The notes beneath the pieces are model-generated. The model was not told the DNA's origin. It saw only the letters and a program-made list of their open reading frames with translations, and did not search any database. 64,000 nt of DNA from Opitutaceae bacterium (GTDB taxonomy: Bacteria; Verrucomicrobiota; Verrucomicrobiia; Opitutales; Opitutaceae), in the NCBI GenBank assembly GCA_027482185.1, contig JAIXWF010000008.1, positions 62,001 through 126,000 of the forward strand, given 5' to 3'. Below are positions 1 to 9,737 of the stretch, one piece after another. The first letter of the stretch is position 1. The number at the start of each line of letters is the position of its first letter. Made by a program: the position numbers and the translations under genes.

Positions 1-2663
1 GTAAGCTTGGCCGCACGACGTGTCATCACCTGCAGCTCCGCCAGCGGCGGCCGCAGCCCGGGCGGAAAATCCCGCTCCTCCGCCATGAGCTGCAGGTTGA
101 GCATGATGGCGGTGAGGATATTGTTGAAATCGTGGGCGACGCCGCCGGCGAGCTGGCCCACGACTTCCATCTTCTGCGCCTGGCGCACCTGATCCTGCAG
201 CGCGCGGCTCGCCGTGATGTCGGCAAAGCTGCTCACCACCAGCCGCTCGCCGTCCCGCGGGTCGCGCAGCGGCTCGGCGTTCACCGAGATCCACGTGAGC
301 GCCCCGTCCGGCTTGTGCACGCCCATCACCACGTCGCGGACCGGCAGACCGGTGCGCAGGGCCACGGCCGCGGGATGGTTTTCGCCGGCAAAGGGCCGCC
401 CGTCCTCGTGCACCGACCGCCAACGCGGATCCAACGACGTGCGGCCGGCCATCTGGTCCGCCGTGAGGCCGAGGATCCGCTCGGCCGTCGCGTTGCACTG
501 CACGATGCGGAGCGCCTGGTCCTGCACGACGACGCCGTCGGCCACGGCGCTGAAGATGAGCTTCAGCTGCCCCTCGCTGCGGCGCAGGGCGCGCTCGGAA
601 TGGCGCAGTTCGGTCACGTCGCGGGTCAACCCCACCAACCGCTGCGGGCGGCCCTCCGCGTCGCGCTGCAGGAATCCGCTCGCCTCGATTTCGCGCCGCG
701 CGCCGTCCGCCGCCCGGATCACGGCGAGTTCGAACCGTTCGACGGCGCGGCCTTCGCGGAGCCCGGCGAAACGCCGGTCCAGCTCAGCCCGGGAATCAGG
801 ATGGACAAACCGCCGCCAGGCTTCGGCCGTGCCGCCGAAGTGCGCGCGGTCCACGCCGTGGATCCCGTGCATGCGGTCGTCCCAGCGGACGGCGCCGCTC
901 TCCAGATCGTACTCCCACACGCCGTAACCTGCGCCGCGCACGGCGAGTTCGAGCCGGCGGTTGAGGCCGAGGATCCGCTGTTCGGCCGCAAGCTGTTCGG
1001 TGATGTCCTGCACGAAGGCGCACGCCAGTTCCGTTTCGCCGACGCGCAGGTGGTGCGTGCCGATGACGACGTCGAGCAGCGTCCCGTCCTTCCGCCGCTG
1101 CCGGCTGCCGAACGTCACCGACTCGCGGCCGCGGATTTCCTCCCAGTGGCGCGGCCAGCGTTCGGCGTCGAACTCGATGTCGATGTCCGCCACCCCGAGC
1201 CGCAGCATTTCCGCGCGGGTGTAGCCGAGCTGCGCGCACGCCGCCGCGTTGGCATCGCGGATCCGCGCGTCGCGATCCACCCAGACGATCGCGAGGTGCG
1301 CGCGATCGACACTGAAACGCGCGATGGTCAGCGCCTCCTCGGCCTGCCGCCGCGCGGTCACGTCGCGCGTCACGCCGAGCAGGCCGGTCACGGCTCCGTC
1401 GGCGTCGCGCAGCGCCGTGGCGTGCAGGTCGAGCCACCGGACGCCGCCGCGGCGGCCCCGGACCGGCAGCAGGGCCGAGTCGTGCCCGCCGGCGAGCACG
1501 CGCTGCAAAAGGGCCGCGAACTCCGCCCGGTGCCCTGCCAGAATCGCCTCGCGCCAACCCCCGGGGCCGATGTCGGCCAGCGTTTCCGCATCCAGGGACG
1601 CGAGCGCGGCGCGGTTGATCTGCAGCAGTTCGCCGGCCCGGCCGAGGACGAGCATGCCCTCGGGACCATGGTCGAAAATCGCGCGGTGGAAGCTCCGCTG
1701 CGTCAGCAACTCGCGCTCCTTGCGGCGCAACGCCTCGATGGTGATGGCAGGGATGAGACCGAAGAACGCCACCAACGAAAGCCCGAGCTGCAGTTCCACG
1801 TTGCGCTCGTGCGACGTGGGCGAATCCGAGTGCTCAAGTCCGTGCCCGTGCAGCGCGAACCAACCGGCCAAGAGCGCAACCACCAGACTCACGACGGTGA
1901 CTCCGCGCGGCCCGAAGCGGATCGCGGCCCAGACGACAAACGGCACGACCACGTAGCGGGCCGCCGGTGCCTGCAGCCAGTCGAGCGTGATGGCCAGCGA
2001 GCAGCAGACACAGACGCCGGACACGAGGGCGATCGCTTCCAGGCGCCGCATCGAACTGAGCGGGACGGCATCCGCCCGGGGCCGGCGCCAGATCAAGATC
2101 AGGGGCGCGACCAGAACCACGCCGAGCAGATCGCTGAAAAACCACGACGCCCAGATTTCGCCGAACGACGACAGACCGCCGAGCTTGTGGATCGTCCACG
2201 CGCCGATCGTGGATGTGACGACGAGGCTCAGCGCGGCCGCCAGCATCAGGCCGACGAGTTCCCGCACCGTTTCCAGCGCCGGTTCGCGCGCCACCCAGCG
2301 CCGCACGAGCAGGGCGCCGATGAGGGCGGAGACGGCGTTGCCCACCGTGACCCAGAACCAGTCGACCCAGGGCCAGGCCGCGCCGGTGGCGTTGTAGAGC
2401 GCGTCGCCGGCAAACATCGCCGCGATCGGCAACGCCCAGTGGCGGCGCTCCGTCGTGAGCAGGACGCCCAGCATCAGGCCGCTGGGCAGCCAGAAACTGG
2501 CCTCGAGCGCCGGGTTTTCGGTGAGCTCCCGCGACAGCATCGCGCAGGCCGCGTAGACGCAGGCCAGGGCCGCGAAGCGCAAAGCGTGCTCACGGGGGGA
2601 ACCGGATGTTCCGGAAGCCGGCCGCGAGGCTCCGCCTGAGGGAATGGGTGGGGTCGCGGTCAT
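1..2663 (-). CDS. MASE1 / multi-PAS sensor histidine kinase (3' end outside window)
   Basis: Membrane sensor kinase running off the left edge; 887 codons are visible. The first ~300 residues are hydrophobic with repeated transmembrane stretches and match a MASE1-type integral membrane sensor ([10 protein letters not shown] near the start). Four PAS/PAC modules follow, beginning near residues 322, 448, 567 and 691. The phosphoacceptor segment [15 protein letters not shown] puts the histidine at residue 844 and is typical of PAS kinases whose receiver may be fused further downstream. The ATPase domain is beyond the window. I chose the ATG at 2663: it is in frame with the H-box, and the ORF is open from there to the edge. 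The ligand is unknown; no partner regulator is adjacent on this side. Confidence 0.85.
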   Translation of the reverse strand, partial: MTATPPIPSGGASRPASGTSGSPREHALRFAALACVYAACAMLSRELTENPALEASFWLPSGLMLGVLLTTERRHWALPIAAMFAGDALYNATGAAWPWVDWFWVTVGNAVSALIGALLVRRWVAREPALETVRELVGLMLAAALSLVVTSTIGAWTIHKLGGLSSFGEIWASWFFSDLLGVVLVAPLILIWRRPRADAVPLSSMRRLEAIALVSGVCVCCSLAITLDWLQAPAARYVVVPFVVWAAIRFGPRGVTVVSLVVALLAGWFALHGHGLEHSDSPTSHERNVELQLGLSLVAFFGLIPAITIEALRRKERELLTQRSFHRAIFDHGPEGMLVLGRAGELLQINRAALASLDAETLADIGPGGWREAILAGHRAEFAALLQRVLAGGHDSALLPVRGRRGGVRWLDLHATALRDADGAVTGLLGVTRDVTARRQAEEALTIARFSVDRAHLAIVWVDRDARIRDANAAACAQLGYTRAEMLRLGVADIDIEFDAERWPRHWEEIRGRESVTFGSRQRRKDGTLLDVVIGTHHLRVGETELACAFVQDITEQLAAEQRILGLNRRLELAVRGAGYGVWEYDLESGAVRWDDRMHGIHGVDRAHFGGTAEAWRRFVHPDSRAELDRRFAGLREGRAVERFELAVIRAADGARREIEASGFLQRDAEGRPQRLVGLTRDVTELRHSERALRRSEGQLKLIFSAVADGVVVQDQALRIVQCNATAERILGLTADQMAGRTSLDPRWRSVHEDGRPFAGENHPAAVALRTGLPVRDVVMGVHKPDGALTWISVNAEPLRDPRDGERLVVSSFADITASRALQDQVRQAQKMEVVGQLAGGVAHDFNNILTAIMLNLQLMAEERDFPPGLRPPLAELQVMTRRAAKL

Positions 2664-2741
2664 GGAACCGGCGGACGACCCACAACAGAAAGCCGCGGCG
2701 GATACAAGCTGCCCCCCGCCGGAGGGTCCGGCCGTCGCGCC

Positions 2742-3956
2742 TCAGAAACGCACGTTTAACTGCGAGGCGGCGTGCCACGCGGTCCCGGCCGGTTCGCCCG
2801 CGGCCCGTTCCGCGCTCACCTGGAACTTCAGTTCCACGTGCGGCCCGAAGCGGTAGCCGACGGCGGTGTCGATCCGGTTCCGGTCCGCGCCCCAGGGCCG
2901 GCGCCCGAGCCCGGGCAACGCGAGCGCGGAAAACGTCTGCCGGTTCCAGCGCCACGCGCCGTACACCTGCGGGGAAAAGCGGTACTTCGTCTCGACGTAG
3001 CCGGCCGTGGTCCGCACCGCGCCGAAAACCGGCACCTCGAAACGCGCGCGGAATACCTCGGCCCAGATCTGGAGATGGCGCCAAGCGAAACCCGCGTCGG
3101 CCCCGAACACTGTCTCCCGGTAATCGCGCCAACTCCGCCCCGCCGGGAGCGTCGGCCCGGCCGCGGTCAGGAAGTACGCGCTCTCCGCCGCGGAAACGCC
3201 GACGTTCCAACGCAGGTCGGGCCGGAAGCCGACGCGGGCCCCGAAGGCCGGCCGGCTGAAATTCCGCCGGTGCACGGACCATGATTCCGGACGCGAAGAA
3301 AGCCCCGCGTTCTTCACCTCCGCCGCCGCCTCCCAGCGACCCCAGCGGCCGGAAACGGCGGCGCCCGAGGCATAGCTCGGACCCCAGATCACGGGGTTGT
3401 ATTCGTAGCGTTCGTCCGGCTCGATTTCGAGCAACGGGTGCGGCGTCGCCGGCGCCGCCGAATCGTTGATGCCCGTCAGGTTTTCGTACGGCAGCGGCGC
3501 ATTGACGAAAGGGTTGTCCCAGGAATCGTGCCGCGCGACCCAAGTTCCGACCACCGTCGCAAATTGCCCGACCTGCACGTTGATCTTCCGGTCGGCCCAC
3601 GGAATGAACAGCAGGGCGTATTCGTCCAGGCGCAGCTCCAAGGGGCCGTCGCCCGGATCGAAACCCCGGTCGAGCCGCGCCTGCACGAAGCCGGTGACGC
3701 GCCCGCCCCATTGCCCCTGCAGGAGGAGCATCAGCCGGGGATTGAAGAGGCGTTCGCCGTCGGCGAACACCAGTCCGGGCGGCGGCGTGTCCACCGCGTA
3801 ACCCTCGAGCGACAGCACGCCCGTGAGCCGGGCCCGCAGCCGATCCTCGCACGCGGAGAACGTCAGGGCGCGCTCCACGCGATCGAACCACGCCTCGCTG
3901 GCGGCCGCCGGCGCGGCCGCGCAGATCGCAAGCAGCCATGCGAGCCACGGTTTCAT
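2742..3956 (-). CDS. Outer-membrane porin-like beta-barrel protein
   Basis: 404 residues. The protein opens with a signal peptide (MKPWLAWLLAICAAAPAAAS). The rest has alternating aromatic and charged residues without transmembrane helices and ends in Phe (LNVRF), as expected for an outer-membrane barrel. I cannot assign a substrate; the closest impression is an alginate/phosphate-type porin of the DUF1302 or OprO/P kind. The ATG overlaps the TGA of the upstream kinase gene as ATGA, so it is the last gene of the regulator-cupredoxin-kinase operon and is probably what that system controls. A longer reading frame extends upstream but would swallow the kinase; the signal peptide fixes the start. 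Confidence 0.6.
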   Translation of the reverse strand: MKPWLAWLLAICAAAPAAASEAWFDRVERALTFSACEDRLRARLTGVLSLEGYAVDTPPPGLVFADGERLFNPRLMLLLQGQWGGRVTGFVQARLDRGFDPGDGPLELRLDEYALLFIPWADRKINVQVGQFATVVGTWVARHDSWDNPFVNAPLPYENLTGINDSAAPATPHPLLEIEPDERYEYNPVIWGPSYASGAAVSGRWGRWEAAAEVKNAGLSSRPESWSVHRRNFSRPAFGARVGFRPDLRWNVGVSAAESAYFLTAAGPTLPAGRSWRDYRETVFGADAGFAWRHLQIWAEVFRARFEVPVFGAVRTTAGYVETKYRFSPQVYGAWRWNRQTFSALALPGLGRRPWGADRNRIDTAVGYRFGPHVELKFQVSAERAAGEPAGTAWHAASQLNVRF

Positions 3957-5734
3957 GCGGGGCCGGCGGCGGCCGGCACGCCCGCCGGGGCGAGCCGGAA
4001 GGTGGCTTCGAACTCGGTCCAATCGTCGGCCGACGTCGTCAGTTTCAGCTCCCCGCCGTGCAGCCGCGCCAATTCCCGCGCGAGATTCAGGCCGAGGCCG
4101 TGGCCCGGCACGGTCTCCGCCGCGGTGCCGCGATGGAAGCGGTCGAAAATGTAGGGCTGCGCCGCCGGCGGGATCGGGCGGCCGTTGTTGCCGACCGTCA
4201 GGCGGACCGCGGCGCCCTCGAGGCACGCCGCCACGGCGATCCGGCCGCCGGGGCGGTTGTACTTGCGGGCGTTCTCGAGCAGGTTCTGCAGAATCATCGC
4301 GAGGTAGCGCCGCTCGCCCAGGACCATGAGGGTCGGCGGCAGGTCGATCGCGATCGTCGGCGGATCCGGTTGTTCGGAAACCGTCTGGTCGTCGAGCCAC
4401 GAGGCCACCAGATGCGCGAGATCGACGGGCCGGGGGTCGAGCTGCAGCCGGCCTTCGTCGAGCCGCGACAGCAGCAGGAGGTCCTCGATCATGCCGGTGA
4501 ACCGATAGGTTTGGCCCACGAGCGCCATCAATTCGCGGCGCACGCCGTCGGGCAGGTCGTCGCGCGCGAGCAATTCCTCCACGCCGGCGCGGAAGACCGA
4601 GACCGGGGTCTTCAGCTGGTGCGAGGCGTCGGACGAAAACCGCGCGGCGCGTTGCAACTCCGCCTGCGTCAGTTCCAGCGCCGCCTCCGCGCGCACACGG
4701 TCGAGGGCGTTGCGGGCGGAGTCGGCGGCGAGTTTTTCCACCGGCGCGGACAGCCGCGTGGCTGCGAGCCGGCTGGCCGCGAGGCCCGCCACCATGAGGC
4801 CGAACCCGAGCCCGACGATGCGCCAGCGCAGCTCCCGCTGTTTCTCGCGCGTCGCCGCCAGCGGATACAGGCAGACCTCGAACGCCGGCGGATACGCCGA
4901 ACCCGCGTTGAGGGTCTGGAAAACGAGCAGGTTCGCCTCCCCGCCCCACTCGCCCGCCAGCGGGCGGCCGGCGTTTTCCGGCGCCGCCGCCAGCCGCGGC
5001 AATTCCCGCACGAGGGCGTCGCGCACAGCGCCGCCTATCCCCGGCAAGTCCAGGGTCCCGTCCACCCACACGCCGCGCCGGATCTGCGGGCCGGCCGCCG
5101 CGCGGTACTCCGTGGTCGAGAAACCCACCGCGAGCGCCGCGATCCGCCGGCCGGTGACGGTCGATATGATCGGCGTCACGATCACCTGGTCGACGGCCGG
5201 CGTGCCCGCCCCGCTCCCCTCGCGCGGCAGGAAACCCAGCTGCGCCGCCGCGGGCAGCTGGCGCAGCCCCAGCCGGGCGGCTTCGCCCGCGGTCAGCCGG
5301 CCGGTGTCGCGCGTGGCTTCAACCGGGATCACCGCTCCGGCCGGGTCGAGAAAACGCCAGAATGTGGCCTGCAGGCCGCGCCCCGCCGGATTGTCCGGAC
5401 CTTCGACCAGGTCGGCGAGCTCGTCTCGGGCACTTGGATACAGCAGGTCGAGCGCGTCGTCTTCCAGCGCCGCGTGGATCCGCGCCTTCTGCACGAGGCT
5501 GCGGCAGCGCTGGGCGAGGGCCGCGGTCCGGGCCCCGCGGGCCGCTTCGATCAGCTCGAGGGCCGCGGCGAAGTCGCGGCGCACCTCGTCCTCCGCCTCG
5601 CGCGCGGCGTGGCGCTCGGCCAAGAACAGCCCGCCCGCGGTCAGCGCCGCGACCACGAGCATCATCGCGGTGACCAAACGCGCCCGGAAACTCCGGAAGC
5701 GCTGCGGGGCGGAAACCGAGGGCGCCGTGTTCAA
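3953..5734 (-). CDS. Two-component sensor histidine kinase
   Basis: 593 residues from a TTG start. One N-terminal transmembrane helix (about 15-35), a large extracytoplasmic sensor region, a second helix (VGLGFGLMVAGLAASRLAA), then HisKA with FSSDASHQLKTP (His near residue 372), an N box NLLENARKYN and a G box GHGLGLNLA. This is the OmpR-partner type of kinase. The start codon TTG at 5734 shares two bases with the TGA of the cupredoxin gene (TTGA) and has a GAGGTGG upstream, so translation is probably coupled. It pairs with the response regulator two genes upstream. The signal is unknown; the neighbouring cupredoxin suggests metal or redox, but that is inference. Confidence 0.88.
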   Translation of the reverse strand: MNTAPSVSAPQRFRSFRARLVTAMMLVVAALTAGGLFLAERHAAREAEDEVRRDFAAALELIEAARGARTAALAQRCRSLVQKARIHAALEDDALDLLYPSARDELADLVEGPDNPAGRGLQATFWRFLDPAGAVIPVEATRDTGRLTAGEAARLGLRQLPAAAQLGFLPREGSGAGTPAVDQVIVTPIISTVTGRRIAALAVGFSTTEYRAAAGPQIRRGVWVDGTLDLPGIGGAVRDALVRELPRLAAAPENAGRPLAGEWGGEANLLVFQTLNAGSAYPPAFEVCLYPLAATREKQRELRWRIVGLGFGLMVAGLAASRLAATRLSAPVEKLAADSARNALDRVRAEAALELTQAELQRAARFSSDASHQLKTPVSVFRAGVEELLARDDLPDGVRRELMALVGQTYRFTGMIEDLLLLSRLDEGRLQLDPRPVDLAHLVASWLDDQTVSEQPDPPTIAIDLPPTLMVLGERRYLAMILQNLLENARKYNRPGGRIAVAACLEGAAVRLTVGNNGRPIPPAAQPYIFDRFHRGTAAETVPGHGLGLNLARELARLHGGELKLTTSADDWTEFEATFRLAPAGVPAAAGPA

Positions 5735-6378
5735 GGCAGGTCCACCTCGAGGCGGCTGCCGGCCGCCAACGCCACCGGCTTGGCCCGCGTCTCGGTGCTG
5801 TCGATCCACGCCTTCAGCGTGTAGTTGCCCGGCGGCAGCCCGTTCAGCCGGAAATTCCCCGCCTCGTCCGTCACCGTGAAATACGGCGTCGCCAGCACGA
5901 GCACGATGGCGCGCATGTGGACGTGGATGTCGCAGCGCAGCGTCACGACGCCCGGTCGGTCGAACACCTGCGACGGGATGGGGCGGTCCTCGGGCCGGTA
6001 CCGCCCCAGGTCGAAGCGCTTCGCCGGCGAGAACGAGAAGATGTTGTGGTAGATCTCGTCGAGGTTGGGAAACTCGACGCGCGTGCCGGCCTGCACCGGC
6101 AGCAGCGCGGGCAAAAAGGTCTGGTCCTTCTGGATCATCCGCGCCGGGGCCGGCGGCGGGCCGGGCGGAAACTCGCCTTCGAGGTAGACCACCGCGAGCG
6201 CCGGGCTCAGCGCCACCTTGCCGCCCGACGTCACTACCTCGTAACGCTGCTGCTTGACCGGCGCCGGGGGCGGTTTCGGCAAAGCAATGCGGCCGCGGAT
6301 TTCGGCTTCGGCCGCCGCCGCCCGGCCGCCCAGCGCCACCAGCAGGGGCAGCAGGAGTAAGCGGAAGAGGCGCAGCAT
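5731..6378 (-). CDS. Secreted cupredoxin-like / carboxypeptidase-regulatory-like protein
   Basis: 215 residues with a signal peptide (MLRLFRLLLLPLLVALGG, then AAA). The central part looks like a cupredoxin of the 'methylamine utilization protein' kind: a His in EIYHNIF (111) and a CDIHVHM cluster (Cys149, His152/154, Met155) are candidate type-1 copper ligands. The C-terminal ~50 residues (FRLNGLPPGNYTLKAW) resemble a carboxypeptidase-regulatory/transthyretin-like fold. It sits between the response regulator (13-nt gap) and the kinase (overlapping start), so it could be the copper-binding sensor partner of the kinase. That role is inferred only. Confidence 0.7.
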   Translation of the reverse strand: MLRLFRLLLLPLLVALGGRAAAAEAEIRGRIALPKPPPAPVKQQRYEVVTSGGKVALSPALAVVYLEGEFPPGPPPAPARMIQKDQTFLPALLPVQAGTRVEFPNLDEIYHNIFSFSPAKRFDLGRYRPEDRPIPSQVFDRPGVVTLRCDIHVHMRAIVLVLATPYFTVTDEAGNFRLNGLPPGNYTLKAWIDSTETRAKPVALAAGSRLEVDLP

Positions 6379-6391
6379 CAGGAAACGGAGT

Positions 6392-7069
6392 TCAGGCCGG
6401 CGGCTGGATCAGGTATCCGACCTGCCGACGGGTATGCAGCAGCGGCGGATCGAAGCCAACGTCGATCTTCCGGCGCAGGCGCGTGATGAACATGTCGATG
6501 ATCCGCGCGTCGAAATCGTGCTCCCCTTGCCAGACCCGGTCGCGCAATTCCGTCCGCGCAAACACCCGCCCCGGCTCCTGCATCAGCACCTGCAGCAAAT
6601 CGAATTCGCGCGGCGACAGCGCGATCGTCCGGCCCGCGCGCACCACGAGCCGCTGCGGCACGTTCACGTGCAGATCCGCCACCTGCAGGCCGGTCCCGGT
6701 CTGCGGCCCGCCGCCCCGCCGGCCCAGCGCCTCGACGCGCGCCACGAGTTCGTCGAGCGCGAAGGGCTTCGCGAGGTAGTCGTCCGCGCCGGCCTTCAGG
6801 CCCTTGATGCGGTCGTTCACCTCGCCGCGGGCGGTCAGCATGAGCACGAGGGCCGGGCACCGCTCCTGCCGCAGGCCGGCCAGCACCTCGAAGCCGTTGC
6901 GGGTCGGCAGATTGATATCGAGCAGCACGAGGTCGGGTTGGCCCCGCAGCGCCGCCTGCAGGGCCGCGGCGCCGTCTGCCTCCACCTCGGCCGTATGGCC
7001 TTGGCGCAGCAAGGCCGCCCGGATGTGCCGGGCCAGCTCGGGTTCGTCTTCGACAATCAAGATGCGCAT
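6392..7069 (-). CDS. OmpR/PhoB-family response regulator
   Basis: 225 residues. The receiver domain has the acidic pair EDE near the N-terminus, phosphoacceptor Asp51 in LVLLDINLP and the conserved Lys in YLAKPF. The C-terminal winged helix is of the OmpR type (LSPREFDLLQVLM, RRQVGYLI). It is the first gene of an operon with a cupredoxin, the cognate kinase and a porin-like protein, and so probably controls that operon and its own expression. The ORF is open further upstream, but the receiver domain begins exactly at this ATG. The spacer 7070-7173 before it is free of genes and must hold the promoter; no clear -35/-10 pair stands out. Confidence 0.92.
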   Translation of the reverse strand: MRILIVEDEPELARHIRAALLRQGHTAEVEADGAAALQAALRGQPDLVLLDINLPTRNGFEVLAGLRQERCPALVLMLTARGEVNDRIKGLKAGADDYLAKPFALDELVARVEALGRRGGGPQTGTGLQVADLHVNVPQRLVVRAGRTIALSPREFDLLQVLMQEPGRVFARTELRDRVWQGEHDFDARIIDMFITRLRRKIDVGFDPPLLHTRRQVGYLIQPPA

Positions 7070-7173
7070 GGACGGGCCTGCGGGGGCCAACCCGCCAGCG
7101 TGCCGGCGGAAACGGCGGCCATAAGCCGAAATTCGTAACGATCCGGATACACGGCGGCCGGCCGGCCGGCGGT

Positions 7174-8379
7174 TCAGCGCAATGGAAAACCGGCCCGCCG
7201 CAGCGCCCGGCGCAAGGCTGCGACGTGGCCGCGGTCCCGCGTTTCCACCGTGCACACGGCGTGCACCGCGCTCACGTCCGGCCCGCTGAACGCGCGGTCG
7301 TGCGCGATGTCCTTGATGCTCGCCCCCGCCGCCGCGATCACGCGGCACAACTCGGCCAAGCCGCCCGGCCGGTCGCTGATCACGGCCGTGAAGCGCGTCA
7401 GCCGGCCGTCGTGCACGAGGCCCTTTTCGATCACGCGGCTCAGAATCGCGGGGTCGATGTTGCCGCCGCAGACGACGAGCGCCACGCGTTTGCCGGCGAG
7501 GTGCGGCAGCCGGCCCGCCATCATCGCCGCGAGCGGCGCCGCGGCCGCGCCTTCGACGACGGTTTTTTCCAGTTCGAGCATGCGCAGAATCGCCAGCGCG
7601 ATCGCCGCCTCCGGCACGCGCACCACGGCATCCGTGCGCTCGCGCGCGAGGGCAAACGCGTTGGTCCCGACCGTCAGCGTCGCAAGTCCGTCCGCCAGCG
7701 TCGCCCGCCGCGCCACGCGCACCGGCCGGCCCGCCCGCAACGCCGCCGTGAAGTTGCCCGTCGCCTCGCTCTCGACGCCGATGACTTCGATTCGCGGGCG
7801 CAACGCCTTCACCGCCACGGCCACACCCGCGAGCAGGCCGCCGCCGCCCACCGGGCAGACGATCGCGTCGAGGTCCGGCACCTGCCGCAGCACCTCGAGC
7901 GCGAGCGTGCCCTGCCCGGCGATGATGTGCGGATCGTCGAAACCGTGGATGTAGGTCAGGCCTTCGGCCGCCGTGAGCGCGTCGGCCTCCGCCCGCGCCG
8001 CCGCAAAATCCGCGCCGCGGACCAACACGCGCGCCCCGAGTTTTTCGCAGGTCGTGATTTTGATCAGCGGCGCGTAGTCCGGCATCACGACCGTCACCGG
8101 AATGCCGAGCAGCTTGCCGTGGTAGGCGAGACCGAGGGCGTGGTTGCCCGCGCTGGCGGCGACGACCCCGCGGCGGCGCTGCGCGGCGGGCAGACGCAGC
8201 AACGCGTTCCGGGCCCCGCGTTCCTTGAACGACCCCGTGCGCTGGAAGTTGTCGAGTTTGCAGAAGATCCGCGCGCCGGTGATTTCGGAAAGCGGGATCG
8301 ATTCCGGGCAGGGCGTGACGATTACGCCGCCGGCGATGCGGCGGTGCGCGGCCCGGATATCAGCCAGGGAAACGGCCAT
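7174..8379 (-). CDS. ilvA: Threonine ammonia-lyase (threonine dehydratase) with ACT domain
   Basis: 401 residues. Fold-type II PLP enzyme converting L-threonine to 2-oxobutanoate and ammonia. Lys52 in RTGSFKERGA is the PLP lysine; SAGNHALGLAYH and the glycine-rich loop GGGGLLAG bind substrate and phosphate. The last ~75 residues form a single ACT-like domain (FTAVISDRPGGLAELCR), the short catabolic/anabolic form rather than the two-ACT E. coli IlvA. No other isoleucine-pathway gene is nearby, so catabolic (tdcB-like) and biosynthetic roles cannot be separated. The ATG at 8379 was chosen because the conserved N-terminus starts there; an upstream in-frame extension has no similarity to the family. 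Confidence 0.9.
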   Translation of the reverse strand: MAVSLADIRAAHRRIAGGVIVTPCPESIPLSEITGARIFCKLDNFQRTGSFKERGARNALLRLPAAQRRRGVVAASAGNHALGLAYHGKLLGIPVTVVMPDYAPLIKITTCEKLGARVLVRGADFAAARAEADALTAAEGLTYIHGFDDPHIIAGQGTLALEVLRQVPDLDAIVCPVGGGGLLAGVAVAVKALRPRIEVIGVESEATGNFTAALRAGRPVRVARRATLADGLATLTVGTNAFALARERTDAVVRVPEAAIALAILRMLELEKTVVEGAAAAPLAAMMAGRLPHLAGKRVALVVCGGNIDPAILSRVIEKGLVHDGRLTRFTAVISDRPGGLAELCRVIAAAGASIKDIAHDRAFSGPDVSAVHAVCTVETRDRGHVAALRRALRRAGFPLR

Positions 8380-8461
8380 GCGCCGAGCATGCGCAAACGG
8401 CGCGCGTTGCAAAGCCCGCAGCGCAAGCCCGCGCCCTCGGCTTCGCGGGCGCGCCGGCCGG

Positions 8462-9298
8462 CTACTTGGTTTCTTCGCCGCGGAAACGCCGGCGCTGTTC
8501 CTCGCGCGCGGCCGTCCATTCGGTGTCGTCGATCTTGCCGTCGGCGTTGGCATCCCAGCGCCGCAAAAACCCGGGGTGCGTCGACCATTCGGTCCGCAGG
8601 GTCGTTTCCAAGGTCTCGCGCTCCGTCGCGTCGATGCGGCCGTCCGCATTGCGGTCGAAGCGCTTGAGCAACTCCGCCCGCGACAGCAGCGGCGCCTCCG
8701 CGCCGGCCAACGGCTTGGCCGCAACCGGCGCCGGTGCGGAAGTCGGCGCGTCGGTCACAACGGCCGGGGCCGACGGTTCGGCCGCCGCGGCGCGGCGCGC
8801 GGCGAGGAATTCGCGCACGGCGGTGCGTTCCTCGGGTTCGAGGCGGCCGTTGGCGTTGGCGTCGAACCGTTTCAGCAATTCCTCCCGCAGCAACGCCACG
8901 GGCGCGGCCGGATCGGCGGCGCGTTCGGCCGCGGCCTTTTCCGCGGTCGCGCGTTCCGCTTCGTCGAGCCGGCCGTCGCGATCCGCATCGAAGAGTTCGA
9001 GGACGCGTTGGCGCAGTTGCTCCGGCGAGGCTTGGGCGAGGGCCTGGCGCGCCATCTGCCGGTCGACCTGTTCCTTGATCATGGCCTCCTTGGCATCGGC
9101 GCGTTCGTCTTCGTCGATCTTGCCGTCGCCGTTCTTGTCGAAGCGCTGCAGCAGCTCCGCGGCGCGGGCCGCGGCCTTGGCGGCGGGCGTCATCGGCGCG
9201 GTCTTGGCCGGGGCCATCATCGCGTCCTGGGCGGAGGCCGACGCGGCAAGGAATAGCGTTGCCGACACGAGGAGCGGGGATAGACCGGGACGTTTCAT
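8462..9298 (-). CDS. Secreted EF-hand repeat protein
   Basis: 278 residues. The signal peptide (MKRPGLSPLLVSATLFLAASASA) is followed by five calcium-binding loops of EF-hand type: RFDKNGDGKIDEDE, LFDADRDGRLDEAE, RFDANANGRLEPEE, RFDRNADGRIDATE and RWDANADGKIDDTE. Between loops two and five lie Ala/Pro/Arg-rich helices. The third loop has Asn where the others have Asp. No catalytic domain is present. A periplasmic or surface calcium-binding role is likely, but its partner is unknown. It is divergent from the RelE-like/pssA pair; 9299-9386 is the shared promoter region. The longer upstream reading frame was not used because the signal peptide sets the start. Confidence 0.85.
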   Translation of the reverse strand: MKRPGLSPLLVSATLFLAASASAQDAMMAPAKTAPMTPAAKAAARAAELLQRFDKNGDGKIDEDERADAKEAMIKEQVDRQMARQALAQASPEQLRQRVLELFDADRDGRLDEAERATAEKAAAERAADPAAPVALLREELLKRFDANANGRLEPEERTAVREFLAARRAAAAEPSAPAVVTDAPTSAPAPVAAKPLAGAEAPLLSRAELLKRFDRNADGRIDATERETLETTLRTEWSTHPGFLRRWDANADGKIDDTEWTAAREEQRRRFRGEETK

Positions 9299-9386
9299 GC
9301 AAAAACCGTTTGAGCGTCGGGGGAGCAGGGGGGTGCGGGCATGACGCCCGCAGTCACGGACGGTTACCCGACGAAAGCGCCGCACC

Positions 9387-9737
9387 ATGTATCAGGTTAA
9401 TTTCTCCGAGCAAGCCATGCACGAGCTCAACCGGCTCGACAAACTGGCCCAGCTCGACGCCATCGATCCGATCAGCAGCCTCAAACCCGCCGACCTCGCC
9501 CACCCGCGCGAGCCGCTCGGCCAATTCCGCCGCGGCCAGAAGACGCTTTACCGCCTCCGCGCCGGCGATTTCCGGTTCTACTTCGAGGTCCACGGCGAGA
9601 CGCTCCACGTCGACTACATCCTGCACCGCAATTCGCTCGAGGACTTTTTGCTCCGCAACAAATTGCCGGTTTCGGAACAGCAATTGGTGGAACAGCATTC
9701 GAAGTTCTGGAAGTACCTCGAAAGCCTGACGAAATGA
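9387..9737 (+). CDS. RelE/ParE-fold protein, translationally coupled to pssA
   Basis: 116 residues. The pattern YQVNFSEQAMHELNRL ... GQKTLYRLRAGDFRFYF ... LHVDYILHRN is that of the RelE/ParE toxin fold (cytotoxic translational repressor), including the basic strand and the aromatic RLRAGDFRFYF. No antitoxin gene lies next to it; instead its TGA overlaps the ATG of pssA (ATGA). It is longer than most RelE proteins through a C-terminal helical tail rich in Leu and Lys (QLVEQHSKFWKYLESL). I would treat it as a domesticated RelE-fold protein, not a proven toxin. Confidence 0.65.
   Translation: MYQVNFSEQAMHELNRLDKLAQLDAIDPISSLKPADLAHPREPLGQFRRGQKTLYRLRAGDFRFYFEVHGETLHVDYILHRNSLEDFLLRNKLPVSEQQLVEQHSKFWKYLESLTK

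Noticed and set aside
132-2639. 835-residue open reading frame on the plus strand
   Set aside because: It is antisense to the MASE1/PAS kinase and reads as Arg/Pro/His-rich sequence without domains. The minus strand gives clear PAS and HisKA motifs.
2742-5069. 775-residue protein covering the porin and part of the kinase frame
   Set aside because: The first half is out of frame with the real kinase and has no domains. The signal peptide at 3956 marks the true start of the porin-like gene.
9387-9737. Type II toxin-antitoxin module
   Set aside because: Only the RelE-like protein is present; the overlapping partner is pssA, not an antitoxin.
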